DNA of 64,000 bases, taken from contig NZ_JACJPL010000026.1 in the NCBI RefSeq assembly GCF_014696065.1, positions 186,001 through 250,000 of the forward strand. The letters are read 5' to 3'. The translations under genes were made by a program, and so were the position numbers. Origin of the DNA: Leptolyngbya sp. FACHB-261. Lineage in GTDB: Bacteria > Cyanobacteriota > Cyanobacteriia > FACHB-261. The notes below the pieces were generated by a model, which saw nothing but the letters and a program-made list of their open reading frames with translations, did no database searches and was not told the origin of the DNA. This document shows, piece by piece, positions 53,412 through 62,532 of the stretch (its first letter is position 1; the number at the start of each line of letters is the position of its first letter).

Positions 53412-54086
53412 CTACCTTGAGCTAGTGGTAATCAATGGGTCAGGCACTGGAAAGGAGCACTGCTTCAGCAGTGTAAACTGCCCTAAATCAGCATTATAAG
53501 CAAATACCTGGCCCGTCTCAATTTCGTACATCCAGGCATGCAGATTTAGTTGCTTGCTATGCAACTTAGAGCGAACGACCGGATAGGTTTCTAAATTCTC
53601 GATCTGCGTCAATACGTTCTGCTCAATCGCGATCTTGAGCAGCTGCTCGGGTTCCGTATACGCATAATTATCTAATACTAACCGTCGGGTCGCTTCCCCA
53701 TGGCGCTTCAACCAGTCATAGACTAGTGGCATCTGCTCGGCCAGGCTACCAATCTGCAGCAACCCCTTCATAGCTCCACAGTGCGAATGACCACAAACAA
53801 TAATGTCGCGCACACCCACCCCAGCAACCGCATATTCCACTCCGGCGGCTTCAGCACTGCTGGCAGCGCCATAGGAGGGGATGATATTGCCAACATTCCG
53901 CATCACGAAGAGTTCGCCTGGCTGAGACTGTGTAATCAGGCAGGGATCAATCCGCGAATCGGAACAAGTAATGAAGAGAACTTCTGGGGCCTGCCCGTTC
54001 GAGAGCCGTTCAAACAGTTCTCGATTGGTGGTGAAGTAGTCATCATGAAATGTGTTCAGTCCCTGGATCAGACCTGTTACTGACAT
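53412..54086 (-). CDS. Beta-class carbonic anhydrase
   Basis: 224 residues. Zinc ligands are in ITCSDSRIDPCL (Cys, with the Asp-Arg dyad) and CGHSHCGAMKGL (His and Cys). The length and C-terminal extension (LNLHAWMYEIETGQVFAYNA) are those of bacterial and cyanobacterial IcfA-like enzymes. It interconverts CO2 and bicarbonate. It lacks a carboxysome-targeting extension. It is convergent with the amine locus and separated from it by an IS remnant, so functional linkage is doubtful. Confidence 0.95.
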   Translation of the reverse strand: MSVTGLIQGLNTFHDDYFTTNRELFERLSNGQAPEVLFITCSDSRIDPCLITQSQPGELFVMRNVGNIIPSYGAASSAEAAGVEYAVAGVGVRDIIVCGHSHCGAMKGLLQIGSLAEQMPLVYDWLKRHGEATRRLVLDNYAYTEPEQLLKIAIEQNVLTQIENLETYPVVRSKLHSKQLNLHAWMYEIETGQVFAYNADLGQFTLLKQCSFPVPDPLITTSSR

Positions 54087-54235
54087 AATCGATTCCTCAT
54101 ACTGGCAAGAATAGTCCTGTACTCGCGCTAGATCCTCAGGAGCCGACGCAGTTCTATCCTTCCCTTATTACAAAGGAATCGTAACACTTTCCGTAGTTTT
54201 GTGAAGAAAAGGCAGCAATTACAAGGCATTAAGTT
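54087..54235. other. Upstream region of the carbonic anhydrase gene
   Basis: About 150 bp with no gene; presumed carbonic anhydrase promoter. Confidence 0.3.
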
Positions 54236-54352
54236 CGACGGGTCTTCCATGAACTACCGTCTGCAGTTGCGACACTTGAAGCGCTGCTTACCGATATGGA
54301 TACGACCGTTCTTCACAGTTTGAACACCGGTGCAAGTCGGGCAAGTTGGCAT
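54236..54352 (-). pseudogene. IS1-family (InsA-like) zinc-finger fragment
   Basis: Minus-strand start ATG at 54352 gives MPTCPTCTGVQTVKNGRIHI, GKQRFKCRNCRR, then a stop where IS1-type InsA proteins have QF, and MEDP beyond it. The two CxxC pairs and the K-N-G-x-x-x-x-G-K-Q motif are typical. Only the N-terminal finger remains. Confidence 0.6.
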
Positions 54353-54557
54353 TACAAGGAATTAATTGAAATCGGTTGTTAAACTAGCCTCATTGCTTTT
54401 GCAGGGCTACCATTTCAGGCTGGGGCTTTAATCATTGACCGAAATCAAGTTTGTATAGGGCATCAATGAATGGCTGGTTTAAGACTGGACTGACCTCTAG
54501 TTCTCTGCTACTGTCGTGGCATTAAAGTTACAAAACTAACCAGCAAAGGAATTAGTG

Positions 54558-54953
54558 ATGGCACTCCGCGAGCGCGTTCAGGAACTTCTGGATTTCTTGA
54601 AAACTAGTCCGCCCGCAGAGCAAGTATATGAGCGATTTTACGCTGAGGATGTAGTGGTTCAAGAGAACTTGCAGGCGCCTAGAGTTGGGCGAGCGATGAG
54701 TATTGAGCGACAGTTGCGCATGAATGCCAATGTGAAAGAGGTGCATGATTTCAAGATTGGCCCTGTCTTAGTGGATGGCGATCATTCAGTGGTTGAAATG
54801 CATATAGACTTGACAACTCTGGATGGTTATCGCATCCGGATTGAGGAGTTAGGCATGCAAACCTGGAAGGATGGGCTAATTGTTCGTGAACGTTTTTTCT
54901 ATGACCCCAGTAGTTTTCAGGGCAAGTCTAAAGAAATTAATGATGTGCATTAG
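54558..54953 (+). CDS. SnoaL/NTF2-like protein
   Basis: 131 residues with an NTF2-like cone fold: helix RERVQELLDFLKTSPPAEQV, YERFYAEDVVVQENLQAPRV, then HSVVEMHIDLTTLDGYRIRI and ETW-type closing strand (GMQTWKDGLIVRERFFYDP). Family members are isomerases, dehydratases or binding proteins. ATG at 54558 (an upstream in-frame GTG is adjacent). The first of three small + strand genes; the function is unknown. Confidence 0.75.
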   Translation: MALRERVQELLDFLKTSPPAEQVYERFYAEDVVVQENLQAPRVGRAMSIERQLRMNANVKEVHDFKIGPVLVDGDHSVVEMHIDLTTLDGYRIRIEELGMQTWKDGLIVRERFFYDPSSFQGKSKEINDVH

Positions 54954-54999
54954 TTTCACTAGTAAGTGACAAGTTAGGTTCGTTTCGTAGGGATTCAGA

Positions 55000-55395
55000 A
55001 TGGTCAAGCTTGTGTACTGCATTCGGAAACGGTCGGATTTAACCAGCGAGGAGTTTTACCACTACTGGCAACACAAACATGGTGCGTTGATCCGTAGCCT
55101 GGCTCAAAAGATTCGGGCTCAGAAGTATATCCAAAGCCACACGCTGGACACGCCGATTAATCAGGTACTGGTGCAATCGCGAGGGCTAGATCCAACACCA
55201 CCCTATGACGGTGTGACTGAAATTTGGTGGGAAAGTATGGAAGAGTTTCTAGCCGGGGTAAATTCACCAGAAGGGATGGAAGCTGCTCAGCAGTACATTG
55301 CGGACGAGGCCAACTTCGTTGATTTTTCACAATCGCGCGCGCTCTTGGCTGAAGAGCACACGATCTTTGACTTTTCGGCAAAGGGTGAGAACTAG
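55000..55395 (+). CDS. EthD-domain protein (dimeric alpha/beta barrel)
   Basis: 131 residues. Starts MVKLVYCIRKRSDLTSEEFY, then HYWQHKHGALIRSLAQKI, the typical EthD opening, and closes with VTEIWWESMEEFLAG. EthD proteins are small ferredoxin-like barrels found with ether and aromatic degradation operons; some are decarboxylases or isomerases. Follows the NTF2-like gene by 46 bp. Confidence 0.85.
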   Translation: MVKLVYCIRKRSDLTSEEFYHYWQHKHGALIRSLAQKIRAQKYIQSHTLDTPINQVLVQSRGLDPTPPYDGVTEIWWESMEEFLAGVNSPEGMEAAQQYIADEANFVDFSQSRALLAEEHTIFDFSAKGEN

Positions 55396-55459
55396 CTGAA
55401 GTTGGCGCGGTTCTTATTGAACCAAGAATTGAATCAAGATTGAATTAAAAGAGGCTGTT

Positions 55460-55756
55460 ATGCAATTTTTGATGATCGCACGACCCCTTGAAGGCACACC
55501 TATCGAGACAATTTTGCCGTTGATTAAGCCTGAGGCGGCAAAGTCTTGGGAATATTATGCTGCGGGGCAAATCCGTTCCATGTACTACATTGCGGATATG
55601 AGCGGAGCTGTGTTTATTTGGGAAGCTCCCAGCCTTGAAGCTATGAATGAGTTAATCGCACAGATGCCGATGCATCAAACTGGCGCATTTCAGTTTGAAA
55701 TTCTGCCCCTCAAGCCTTACACGGGTATCGAGTCATTATTCGCCAGCTCGGTCTAG
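55460..55756 (+). CDS. Muconolactone-isomerase/YciI-like small barrel protein
   Basis: 98 residues: MQFLMIARPLEGTPIETILP, then YYAAGQIRSMYYIADMSGAV, FIWEAPSLEAMNELIAQMPM and GAFQFEILPLKPYTGIES. The pattern is that of muconolactone delta-isomerase and related dimeric alpha/beta barrels. With the EthD and NTF2-like genes it looks like a small catabolic or detoxifying operon. Confidence 0.75.
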   Translation: MQFLMIARPLEGTPIETILPLIKPEAAKSWEYYAAGQIRSMYYIADMSGAVFIWEAPSLEAMNELIAQMPMHQTGAFQFEILPLKPYTGIESLFASSV

Positions 55757-55777
55757 GCGATCTCACTGCTGCTAACT

Positions 55778-55812
55778 GGGTGTAAAGGTCAGCAATGCCA
55801 ACTTTTACACCC
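55778..55812. terminator. Bidirectional hairpin between convergent genes
   Basis: GGGTGTAAA (55778-55786) pairs with TTTACACCC (55804-55812), with A- and T-rich edges on both sides, between the + strand barrel gene and the - strand SMP-30-like gene. Confidence 0.65.
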
Positions 55813-55824
55813 GTTTAGCTAGGT

Positions 55825-56805
55825 TTAGTTGGCTCCTGGCTTGCCAGTTTCTAAGCGAACAACCTCAGCCGGTTGAACACCAGTGGGCGGAGGTAAGAAC
55901 ATGCCACCATTGGTGACCACGTAGATTGCTGTGCGGTCACTGTTGGTGCGACCAAAGGCGAGTGCTGTACTGCCCGTTACACCTTGGGCTGCCTGAGCAA
56001 TTGTGGTGACTTTTCCATCTGGTGCCATGCGTACTACGCTGTTGTAAATGTGGGTGGCACCGTACAAGTTACCTTCGGTATCAAAGGCAAAGTCGTCGAT
56101 GTTGGCTTGCTGAGCAAAGACTTTGGGTTCTCCAGGTTCACCTCGTCCATTGAGGGAAATCTGCAATAACAGCATTTGATCGGTGTTGGAGACATACAAC
56201 CTGCCTCGAAACACTTTGAGGCCATTGACGCCAGGAGTTTGGCTATTGGAACTGCGGCGAGCTAATAGGGGATGCTCTAGCCAAATGCGGGCACTGGGTT
56301 GAGTGATATCTAGCTCCCAAATTGCGCCCCGATAAGAATCAGCAATCAAATAGCGATTGCCTGAAAGCTGAGTCAAGCCATTGAGAAAAAGAGCATTGGG
56401 TAGGGTTAGCAACGTTTCTACAGTGCCACCATTGGCAATGCGAAAAACGGTAGGAACCTGACGATCATTCCAACCGGTGACTAAAAGACTGCCATCGGGC
56501 GCAAAGGCTAGAGCAGCTACTTTGCCATTGACCGTTGCATAGAGCGATTGCCTTCCCTCTGGCGTTATGCGGATGATTTTGCCGTCTTCGTGACTGGTGA
56601 TATAGAGGGAACCATCTTTATCAACCACCAGGTTTTCTAAAAAGGTGTTGGTGGGAAAGGTTGCAATGGTTCGATTGGCGCTTAATTCAACTGGGGTGTT
56701 GGCATAAAGCGGTGGCAATTCTTGGGTATTGGCTGGGGGAATGGCAATTGCACTAATGCTAAATCCCAGTGCGGACACAAGTAGTCTAGTTATACTGCAA
56801 TTCAT
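55825..56805 (-). CDS. Exported SMP-30/strictosidine-synthase-like beta-propeller
   Basis: 326 residues. A signal peptide ([20 protein letters not shown]) is followed by six-bladed propeller repeats: [60 protein letters not shown] and [20 protein letters not shown]. Members are lactonases or hydrolases with a metal at the propeller centre, or just binding proteins. The periplasmic or extracellular place is inferred from the signal. Convergent with the small-barrel operon. Confidence 0.85.
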   Translation of the reverse strand: MNCSITRLLVSALGFSISAIAIPPANTQELPPLYANTPVELSANRTIATFPTNTFLENLVVDKDGSLYITSHEDGKIIRITPEGRQSLYATVNGKVAALAFAPDGSLLVTGWNDRQVPTVFRIANGGTVETLLTLPNALFLNGLTQLSGNRYLIADSYRGAIWELDITQPSARIWLEHPLLARRSSNSQTPGVNGLKVFRGRLYVSNTDQMLLLQISLNGRGEPGEPKVFAQQANIDDFAFDTEGNLYGATHIYNSVVRMAPDGKVTTIAQAAQGVTGSTALAFGRTNSDRTAIYVVTNGGMFLPPPTGVQPAEVVRLETGKPGAN

Positions 56806-57076
56806 GTTCTCCTCCTACACAAGGGATAAGGACTTTAGAGGTCGGAATACACTGAGTCAATACTTGATCAGTTAATGCTGACCAAATGGATACTGATTAG
56901 TCAATGATCCGGGGCATTGATTCAGGTGCATTGATTCGGGCGCATTGATCAGGAGCGAAGGAATAGAGCGTTCTAGCAGGAGTTTGCTGAGGTGATTGAA
57001 AGCCAGGTGGAAAGGTGTGATTGTGTCGTTTATGGTCTGTGTTTCGACCTTCAGAAGCTTTGAGCTGAGGTAACTT
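56806..57076. other. Intergenic with 14-bp tandem repeats
   Basis: GCATTGATTC at 56914 and 56928 and GCATTGATCA at 56942 form a 14-bp-period tandem repeat, probably near the SMP-30 gene promoter. Otherwise nothing seen. Confidence 0.5.
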
Positions 57077-57400
57077 TCAGGGGGAACTTAGGGCCGATTG
57101 AACTAGACGGGCAGAGAGGTTGTAGAGGATGACTGAGCGCCCAGTATCATCCAGAACGCGGTTGCTCTCAACCCAATGGGCTGCTTCTAAACTCACTAAC
57201 AAACGTTTGACTTCCTCATTGCGAAGACCGGAATCTCGAATGATTAGAGATGCGGGGATGTTGGCTTTGTGGTTGTGAGCATCGGTGTAGTTCGCCAGCA
57301 CCAGCAAAATTAGTTTGAGTGAGGGCATCAGTTTGAGTTCGCGGCTGATGTGGTCCCAAAGGCGTAGGCGAGTTTGGGAAGAAGATAGAGAAGGAGTCAT
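57077..57400 (-). CDS. Paired-module protein B (right copy), winged-helix-like
   Basis: 107 residues, paralog of 35847-36158: LRLWDHISRELKLMPSLK, LILLVLANYTD, IRDSGLRNEEVKRLLVSLEA and AHWVESNRVLDDTGRSVILY. Probable winged helix. Separated by 21 bp from protein A on the same strand. The function is unknown. Confidence 0.65.
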   Translation of the reverse strand: MTPSLSSSQTRLRLWDHISRELKLMPSLKLILLVLANYTDAHNHKANIPASLIIRDSGLRNEEVKRLLVSLEAAHWVESNRVLDDTGRSVILYNLSARLVQSALSSP

Positions 57401-57421
57401 TGGCGGTCGGGGCCTTGAGGG

Positions 57422-57799
57422 TTAGGGGTTATAGAAGCTGCGGAGATTGAGGTTGAGGTCTAGTTGTGCTTTGCGCTGTTGCCAAAGTCGGCGCAGGTAA
57501 GCAACGGCATCAGGCGCGTAGGTGAAGCGTTCGATTTCGCTTTTGAGTAGTCGGCCAAATTCTTGTAAGGCTTGGTGCGTTTCGCAGGTGCGAATGGTTT
57601 GGACGCAGGCTTCGAGCCACTGAATGAGATTGCGGTAGCTGACGAACTGGCCGCCCCGGTCTTTGCGATGGACAAAGAGGACATTGGCCCATTGTTCGAA
57701 GCGCAAAATGCAATCGGGCGAGATACCGAGATAGGTGGCGAGGTACGAGAGTGAAATCTCGAATTGGCGGGGGTTGATGGTTTGCAAAAGTTGGCGCAT
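57422..57799 (-). CDS. Paired-module protein A (right copy), unknown function
   Basis: 125 residues, paralog of 35408-35776. Shared blocks: YLATYLGISPDCILRFEQWA, NVLFVHRKDRGGQFVSYRNL and IQWLEACVQTIRTCE, plus LRRLWQQRKAQL at the end. Helical, perhaps DNA-binding. With its B partner it is arranged as a mirror image of the left copy, the two pairs facing each other across the amine locus. Confidence 0.68.
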   Translation of the reverse strand: MRQLLQTINPRQFEISLSYLATYLGISPDCILRFEQWANVLFVHRKDRGGQFVSYRNLIQWLEACVQTIRTCETHQALQEFGRLLKSEIERFTYAPDAVAYLRRLWQQRKAQLDLNLNLRSFYNP

Positions 57800-57847
57800 G
57801 GGATGCGAGTGGTGGAGAAGAAATTGAGAAGTAGGGGTAATGATTAG

Positions 57848-58128
57848 GGTTGCGGCAATATTGCACTGGGCAGGAAGACCCTGCCCCTACCGGGATTCGG
57901 GGTTGAAATCAAAAAGTTTGCAATTTCGCAGCTGTGGGTAGGGGCGAGGTTGCCTCGCCCTGTGTCCCCTACGCAATTCACCCTTGAACTGACAGGGTTC
58001 AAAACGTGGTTGCGGCAATATTGCACCGGGCAAGGAAACCTTGCCCCTACGGATGGAATTCATCACCATTGACATCAATAAGGTTTAGAAAATTTGCGGT
58101 CGTGGGTAGGGGCGAGGTTATCTCGCCC
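57848..58128. repeat. Two tandem copies of a hairpin-bearing repeat (160-bp period)
   Basis: GGTTGCGGCAATATTGCA opens copy 1 (57848) and copy 2 (58008). Each contains a GGGCA...TGCCC hairpin and a GTAGGGGCGAGGTT...CTCGCCC hairpin, the latter ending at 57960 and 58128. A cyanobacterial dispersed repeat. Confidence 0.75.
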
Positions 58129-59582
58129 TTACCGGGATGCCGCCAAATGATTAGCCACCCTGTTTTTGGCAATGCAAAGTCGGGGTGGCTAGGGGGTGTT
58201 AAAATCACCCGTTAGCCTCCTGACTGGTCTCAGTCCAGTTGAGGGGTTAGCTGCCCAGAAGTTGATGTATAGCTTCTCGGCAGCGCTAAGTTTTTGCAGC
58301 GTATTAACCGTGATCGACGATAGGCAAAAGCTCCGCTCAGTGCGATGCAGCCAAGATTAGCAGAGCAGCGGTCGTTGTGCAAGCGCGTCTTCTTTTTGCC
58401 ACCTACTAGCCAACCGAGCCAAATTTTAGCGACCCGTCGCTCCGCAACAAGCACCGGAGCTTACCGATTAGCCAACCGAGCCAAATTTTTAGCTCGCGTC
58501 GGTTTGAAATAGCAAAAGATGGCTACTGAAATACAAATGGCTCTAAAAAATTGATTGATTTCCTTCCGAATCATTAACTTTCCAAATCAATTTAGCCAAC
58601 TTTCGCTATTCACAAGCAAATTTGGAAGAAAATCTAACAAAGTTGGCTAAATTTAGCCAACTTTCGCTGCTGGGACTGAAACTTCGCTACCCAATAGCAA
58701 AACTTCGCTCTGAGATAGCTAATCGAGCTTCTTTTTAGTGAAACTGTCTCTAATCTCACTGAACTTTTGGGATCTGCAATGCAAATCTCGGTGATTTTAC
58801 TAAGTTGAGGCTTGACCTTCCGGAGGTATTTCTAAATCTAGTGGGTTCGCATCTGCTGCAAACTGTGGAGCTATGGAAGCGCTGGATTCAATCCTGATGT
58901 CCCGAAGCACCTGCGCTAACAAATGAATGACACCTGCCACACTGTTGGCAGTCAAGCCTACATCTCAGCCAAAGCAGTAGGTAAGAGAGAAGTGGGTGGT
59001 TCGCTGAGTCAACTGGGGTGCTACTTTGTCCGCAAACCCCACAAAGCTCAACCTGAAGCTGAAGCCTTCTGAGCAGTTCTTTCAGTTTCTATAGTTCCCA
59101 GAGTCTTTAAGTCTCCCGTGCCTTTTGCGGAGACTTGCAAGAGGCGTTTTTCTGCGGCCAATTGCACCAGTTCCTTACTTTCTGGACATTCAACAGAATC
59201 AAGAGATAGGCTATTGAAGATGTATGGCCACCAGACCGAATGAATTGAGCCCCAATTCTAGGACAAAGTACCCTCATCCGGTGATTAAGAGCACCGCAAG
59301 CTCGCTCTGTCCAATTGTTGTGTGAGAAGAGCTAATTTAGTACATAGTTTAGACCGCCAAACTCTAGATTTTCACCAAAATTTGTTAGAACAGTTCGAAA
59401 TCTGGGCACCATCTAGGTAGGCCCTTGATTTATTCCTTCACGAGTTAGATGTGAGCTATGGAATAGCTTCAGGCAATAACACTTGAAGATCTGACTTGAG
59501 ACTAAGTTGTATTTACTGTTTTGGAATGTATATTGACCCGATGAAGATGGGTACACTTTAAAGATGAGAGTGAAAACAAGAT
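58129..59582. other. Repeat- and palindrome-rich non-coding region
   Basis: TAGCCAACCGAGCCAAATTT occurs at 58407 and 58469; TTTAGCCAACTTTCGCT at about 58589 and 58652; a perfect 26-bp palindrome (AAAGTTGGCTAAA and its complement) at 58639-58664. A 49-codon + frame (58923-59072, MNDTCHTVGSQAYISAK start) has no likeness. The rest up to the nurA start is AT-rich and featureless. Confidence 0.5.
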
Positions 59583-60815
59583 ATGCCCAGAAAAGAAATA
59601 CCTGATAGTGCTATTGAGTTAGTTGCCAAGCACATCAATACGAGAAGCAATAAGAATCATGGTATTCCCGTAATAGGACATGAGGAAAATATAGAAACTC
59701 CTCAAATATTTGAAATCATTCCCTTCGATCAGATTGATGATAGCGAGAAACGATTTTACGCGATTGATGGCAGCTATAATAGCGAACAATTTTACAACGG
59801 TTTATGCCTGGCCATTTATGCGGCTGGCTATATTTGCTTTCACAAAGGTCAGCAAATTCGGATGAATTTATTAGATGATCCAGTCGTGCTAGGTAAGGCA
59901 TATTATCCACAAAATATTCTTATCACACATCAAGACCATTTAATAGCTATTTATGATGAGTTTCTGGCTTTAGAGCCAGTAAAAGATTTGCTCAATTTCC
60001 TAGGTGAGGCTCCAGAAAAGATTTTTCCATACAAAAAAGAACAAATTTGCACTAACCTATCAACGTTACTAGGCTTTTGTCAGGAAGTATTAGAGATTGC
60101 TCTTATTTTAGAGATCACTAATTTAGCAGAAACGAAGCCAGGAGATTTTATTTTGCGAGATGGTACGCTACGTCCCTTGCAAATTAAACAGGAATACTTA
60201 GTGAAGTTAGGAAAGTATGCTCATGAAAACGGTATAAAAATAGTCGCTGTTACCAAACAGTCTCCCACCAAAATGGAGCTTTCCTATACATTTAGGCAGA
60301 TTGATAACTATCTACAAGATCAGCTTAAGCATGAGTATCCTTTTACAGAAACAGATCCAAGGCGTAGAAAGCTCTGTTGCTGGTTTGAGGTTCCTGATGT
60401 AGTTCTCAAAGCAGCATATCAAGGAGACATGTTTATCAAAAAATCTATTCGTGGAGGGCGGGGGTTTGGGTTGTTTTTCGCAGCTAGGTTAGACTATGTT
60501 GAAAAGTTGCAAAACTATGACTGGCTCATAGTAGATGTAAATATCTTTAATGCGATTCCAAAGATTGAATCAAAAAATTTTGAAAGAGATAAGGCAGAAT
60601 TAGACTCGATATTTAAGGAGTTAACTCGCCTTACTCAAGAACACTACATCCTTGGCTATCCTTATCCATTGTGTGAAGCTCATAATTTCATATCACTGAA
60701 GAAGAATTTTAAAGAGGAGATAATAGCTCGTCTTAAATACTCACTCTACAGAGATCAAAGAATGGACAATGTTGACATCGAAAATCTTTTTCTGGATATG
60801 CACGAAAGATTCTAG
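59583..60815 (+). CDS. nurA: NurA-domain nuclease
   Basis: 410 residues. NurA landmarks: the N-terminal acidic metal site in FYAIDGSYNSEQFYNG, the second Asp in FILRDGTLRPLQI and the C-terminal GYPYPLCEAHNFISL. NurA is a 5'-3' nuclease that works with the HerA translocase in DNA end processing, mainly archaeal, and in bacteria mostly in defence or mobile contexts. The next gene encodes HerA 8 bp later. AT-rich codon use compared with the amine locus suggests acquisition by transfer. Confidence 0.85.
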   Translation: MPRKEIPDSAIELVAKHINTRSNKNHGIPVIGHEENIETPQIFEIIPFDQIDDSEKRFYAIDGSYNSEQFYNGLCLAIYAAGYICFHKGQQIRMNLLDDPVVLGKAYYPQNILITHQDHLIAIYDEFLALEPVKDLLNFLGEAPEKIFPYKKEQICTNLSTLLGFCQEVLEIALILEITNLAETKPGDFILRDGTLRPLQIKQEYLVKLGKYAHENGIKIVAVTKQSPTKMELSYTFRQIDNYLQDQLKHEYPFTETDPRRRKLCCWFEVPDVVLKAAYQGDMFIKKSIRGGRGFGLFFAARLDYVEKLQNYDWLIVDVNIFNAIPKIESKNFERDKAELDSIFKELTRLTQEHYILGYPYPLCEAHNFISLKKNFKEEIIARLKYSLYRDQRMDNVDIENLFLDMHERF

Positions 60816-60823
60816 GAGGACTT

Positions 60824-62488
60824 ATGGGAAAAGTTGATTTTGGTGTTCTTTACGGTCAAAAAACAACTGAGGATGCACTACTGATATACTCCTCTTATGA
60901 GGATGCTAAAGCTAGTCCACAAACTGGAGATTTCATTGTATTAACCCCAAAAAATGAGGGCAATACAAAATACTTGGCAAGGGTCGAGGCTGAAATCTAT
61001 GACGAAGACCCTATTTTTAAGTCACAAGATAAAACTTTGATCGCTGTACATTACGCCAGGATTGCAGAAAGGGAGCTTTCTGAACGGGACAAGCAAAAGA
61101 TGTTCAGCTACACTTATAAAGTGCGAATTCTAGGTACGTTTACAGATAGTGGTTCTACAATTTCTTTCACAACTGCTGTAAGAAAACTACCAATTGTTTC
61201 TTACATTGCAAGGCATTTAAACAAACGCGAAATAGAAGCAATCCTCAACAAAACGAATGAAAATGGTGTTGAGATTGGATACCTTTGTGTAGGAGAAACT
61301 GTCTTTAGAGATAAAGGGCCAATTCTATTTGAGATTGGAAAACTGCGTAGCAGACGCACAATGGTTTTTGCTCAGTCAGGTTTTGGAAAGACCAATCTCG
61401 TTAAAGTACTTCTCTACCATATGACTCGCGATACGTCATACGGGAAGTTGATTTTTGATCTAAATGGCGAATATTTCTTGCGTGGCACAGCTACATATGG
61501 ATTAGGAGATATCAATGATGACCGAATTCGAAATAATGTCGTTGTATATACCGATAAGAAATTGCCGGAAGACTATGTGAAACAGAAGCGATTTATTTCT
61601 GGTGGCAAAGTTGCCCTCAATATGCACAAGCACTTAGCGGTGGGCGACATATTAAACTTCGGGGCTGGTTTTTCTGAAGTCATGAAATCTTTTCTTCTGT
61701 ATCTTGATGAAGACGGCGTGTCTAACTTTATTGAGAATATTGATGACTATGTTGAAACTCCAAGTAACCTTTATCGAGACTTTTCTGACTTCTTTGGTGA
61801 ACAGAAAAAGGATTCAAAGGGAAACCCTAAAGAAGATGTTTCTGCTCGAAAAACAATTATGGCGATTCGGAAAAGAATCCGTCATTTAATTGATGAAGGT
61901 ACCTTACATTCTAAAGCATCGAAACTCTTGGAAGATGTATTCAAATATTTAAAGGAAGGAAAGACTGTCATTATTGACTTATCTCTGAAAGATAATATGG
62001 ATGCTAGCATCATTTCAACTATCTTAGTTCGCAAGCTGTTTGAAGGTAACAAGGAGAATTTCACCTCGGATGAGCCAGACAAAGTCGTTAATGCTGTCGT
62101 CTTTGTGGAAGAGGCTCAAAATGTTCTGTCTCAAGAGTTTGTTAAGTCAAATGCGAATCCATTTGTCAGAGTAGCAAAGGAAGGCCGTAAATTTGGACTC
62201 GGCTTAGTTGCTGTAACGCAGCGCCCTTCTGCAATTTCTGATGAAATTCGAACTCAAGCAGAAAATTTCTTTGCTTTTCATATGGGCAATTCTGATGACA
62301 TTAAGGCACTTGTGAAGTCCAATATCAACTACGATGGAGTAATCTCAAACTTTATCCAACGTGAGACAATCGCAGGTAATCTCTATATGGTTTCTTCAGA
62401 TCAAGCTTTTGCCCTTCCTGTTCGGGTTACTGAATTTGAAAAACTGGTAGAAGAGAAAGTGTATTCAGAGACCAGATTTAAAGATTGA
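60824..62488 (+). CDS. herA: HerA-type hexameric DNA translocase
   Basis: 554 residues. N-terminal HAS-barrel region (FGVLYGQKTTEDALLIYSSY), Walker A VFAQSGFGKTNLVKVLLYHM, LIFDLNGEYFL, Walker B AVVFVEEAQNVLSQEF and VAVTQRPSAISDEIRTQAEN with an arginine finger region. HerA motors pump DNA into or out of NurA. Start ATG at 60824 has AGGAGG upstream (TTCTAGGAGGACTT). The middle gene of the three-gene operon. Confidence 0.93.
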   Translation: MGKVDFGVLYGQKTTEDALLIYSSYEDAKASPQTGDFIVLTPKNEGNTKYLARVEAEIYDEDPIFKSQDKTLIAVHYARIAERELSERDKQKMFSYTYKVRILGTFTDSGSTISFTTAVRKLPIVSYIARHLNKREIEAILNKTNENGVEIGYLCVGETVFRDKGPILFEIGKLRSRRTMVFAQSGFGKTNLVKVLLYHMTRDTSYGKLIFDLNGEYFLRGTATYGLGDINDDRIRNNVVVYTDKKLPEDYVKQKRFISGGKVALNMHKHLAVGDILNFGAGFSEVMKSFLLYLDEDGVSNFIENIDDYVETPSNLYRDFSDFFGEQKKDSKGNPKEDVSARKTIMAIRKRIRHLIDEGTLHSKASKLLEDVFKYLKEGKTVIIDLSLKDNMDASIISTILVRKLFEGNKENFTSDEPDKVVNAVVFVEEAQNVLSQEFVKSNANPFVRVAKEGRKFGLGLVAVTQRPSAISDEIRTQAENFFAFHMGNSDDIKALVKSNINYDGVISNFIQRETIAGNLYMVSSDQAFALPVRVTEFEKLVEEKVYSETRFKD

Positions 62489-62532
62489 TTCAGGCTAAGA
62501 GTGATATCTTAAAAATTCTTAGATGAGGTGTG

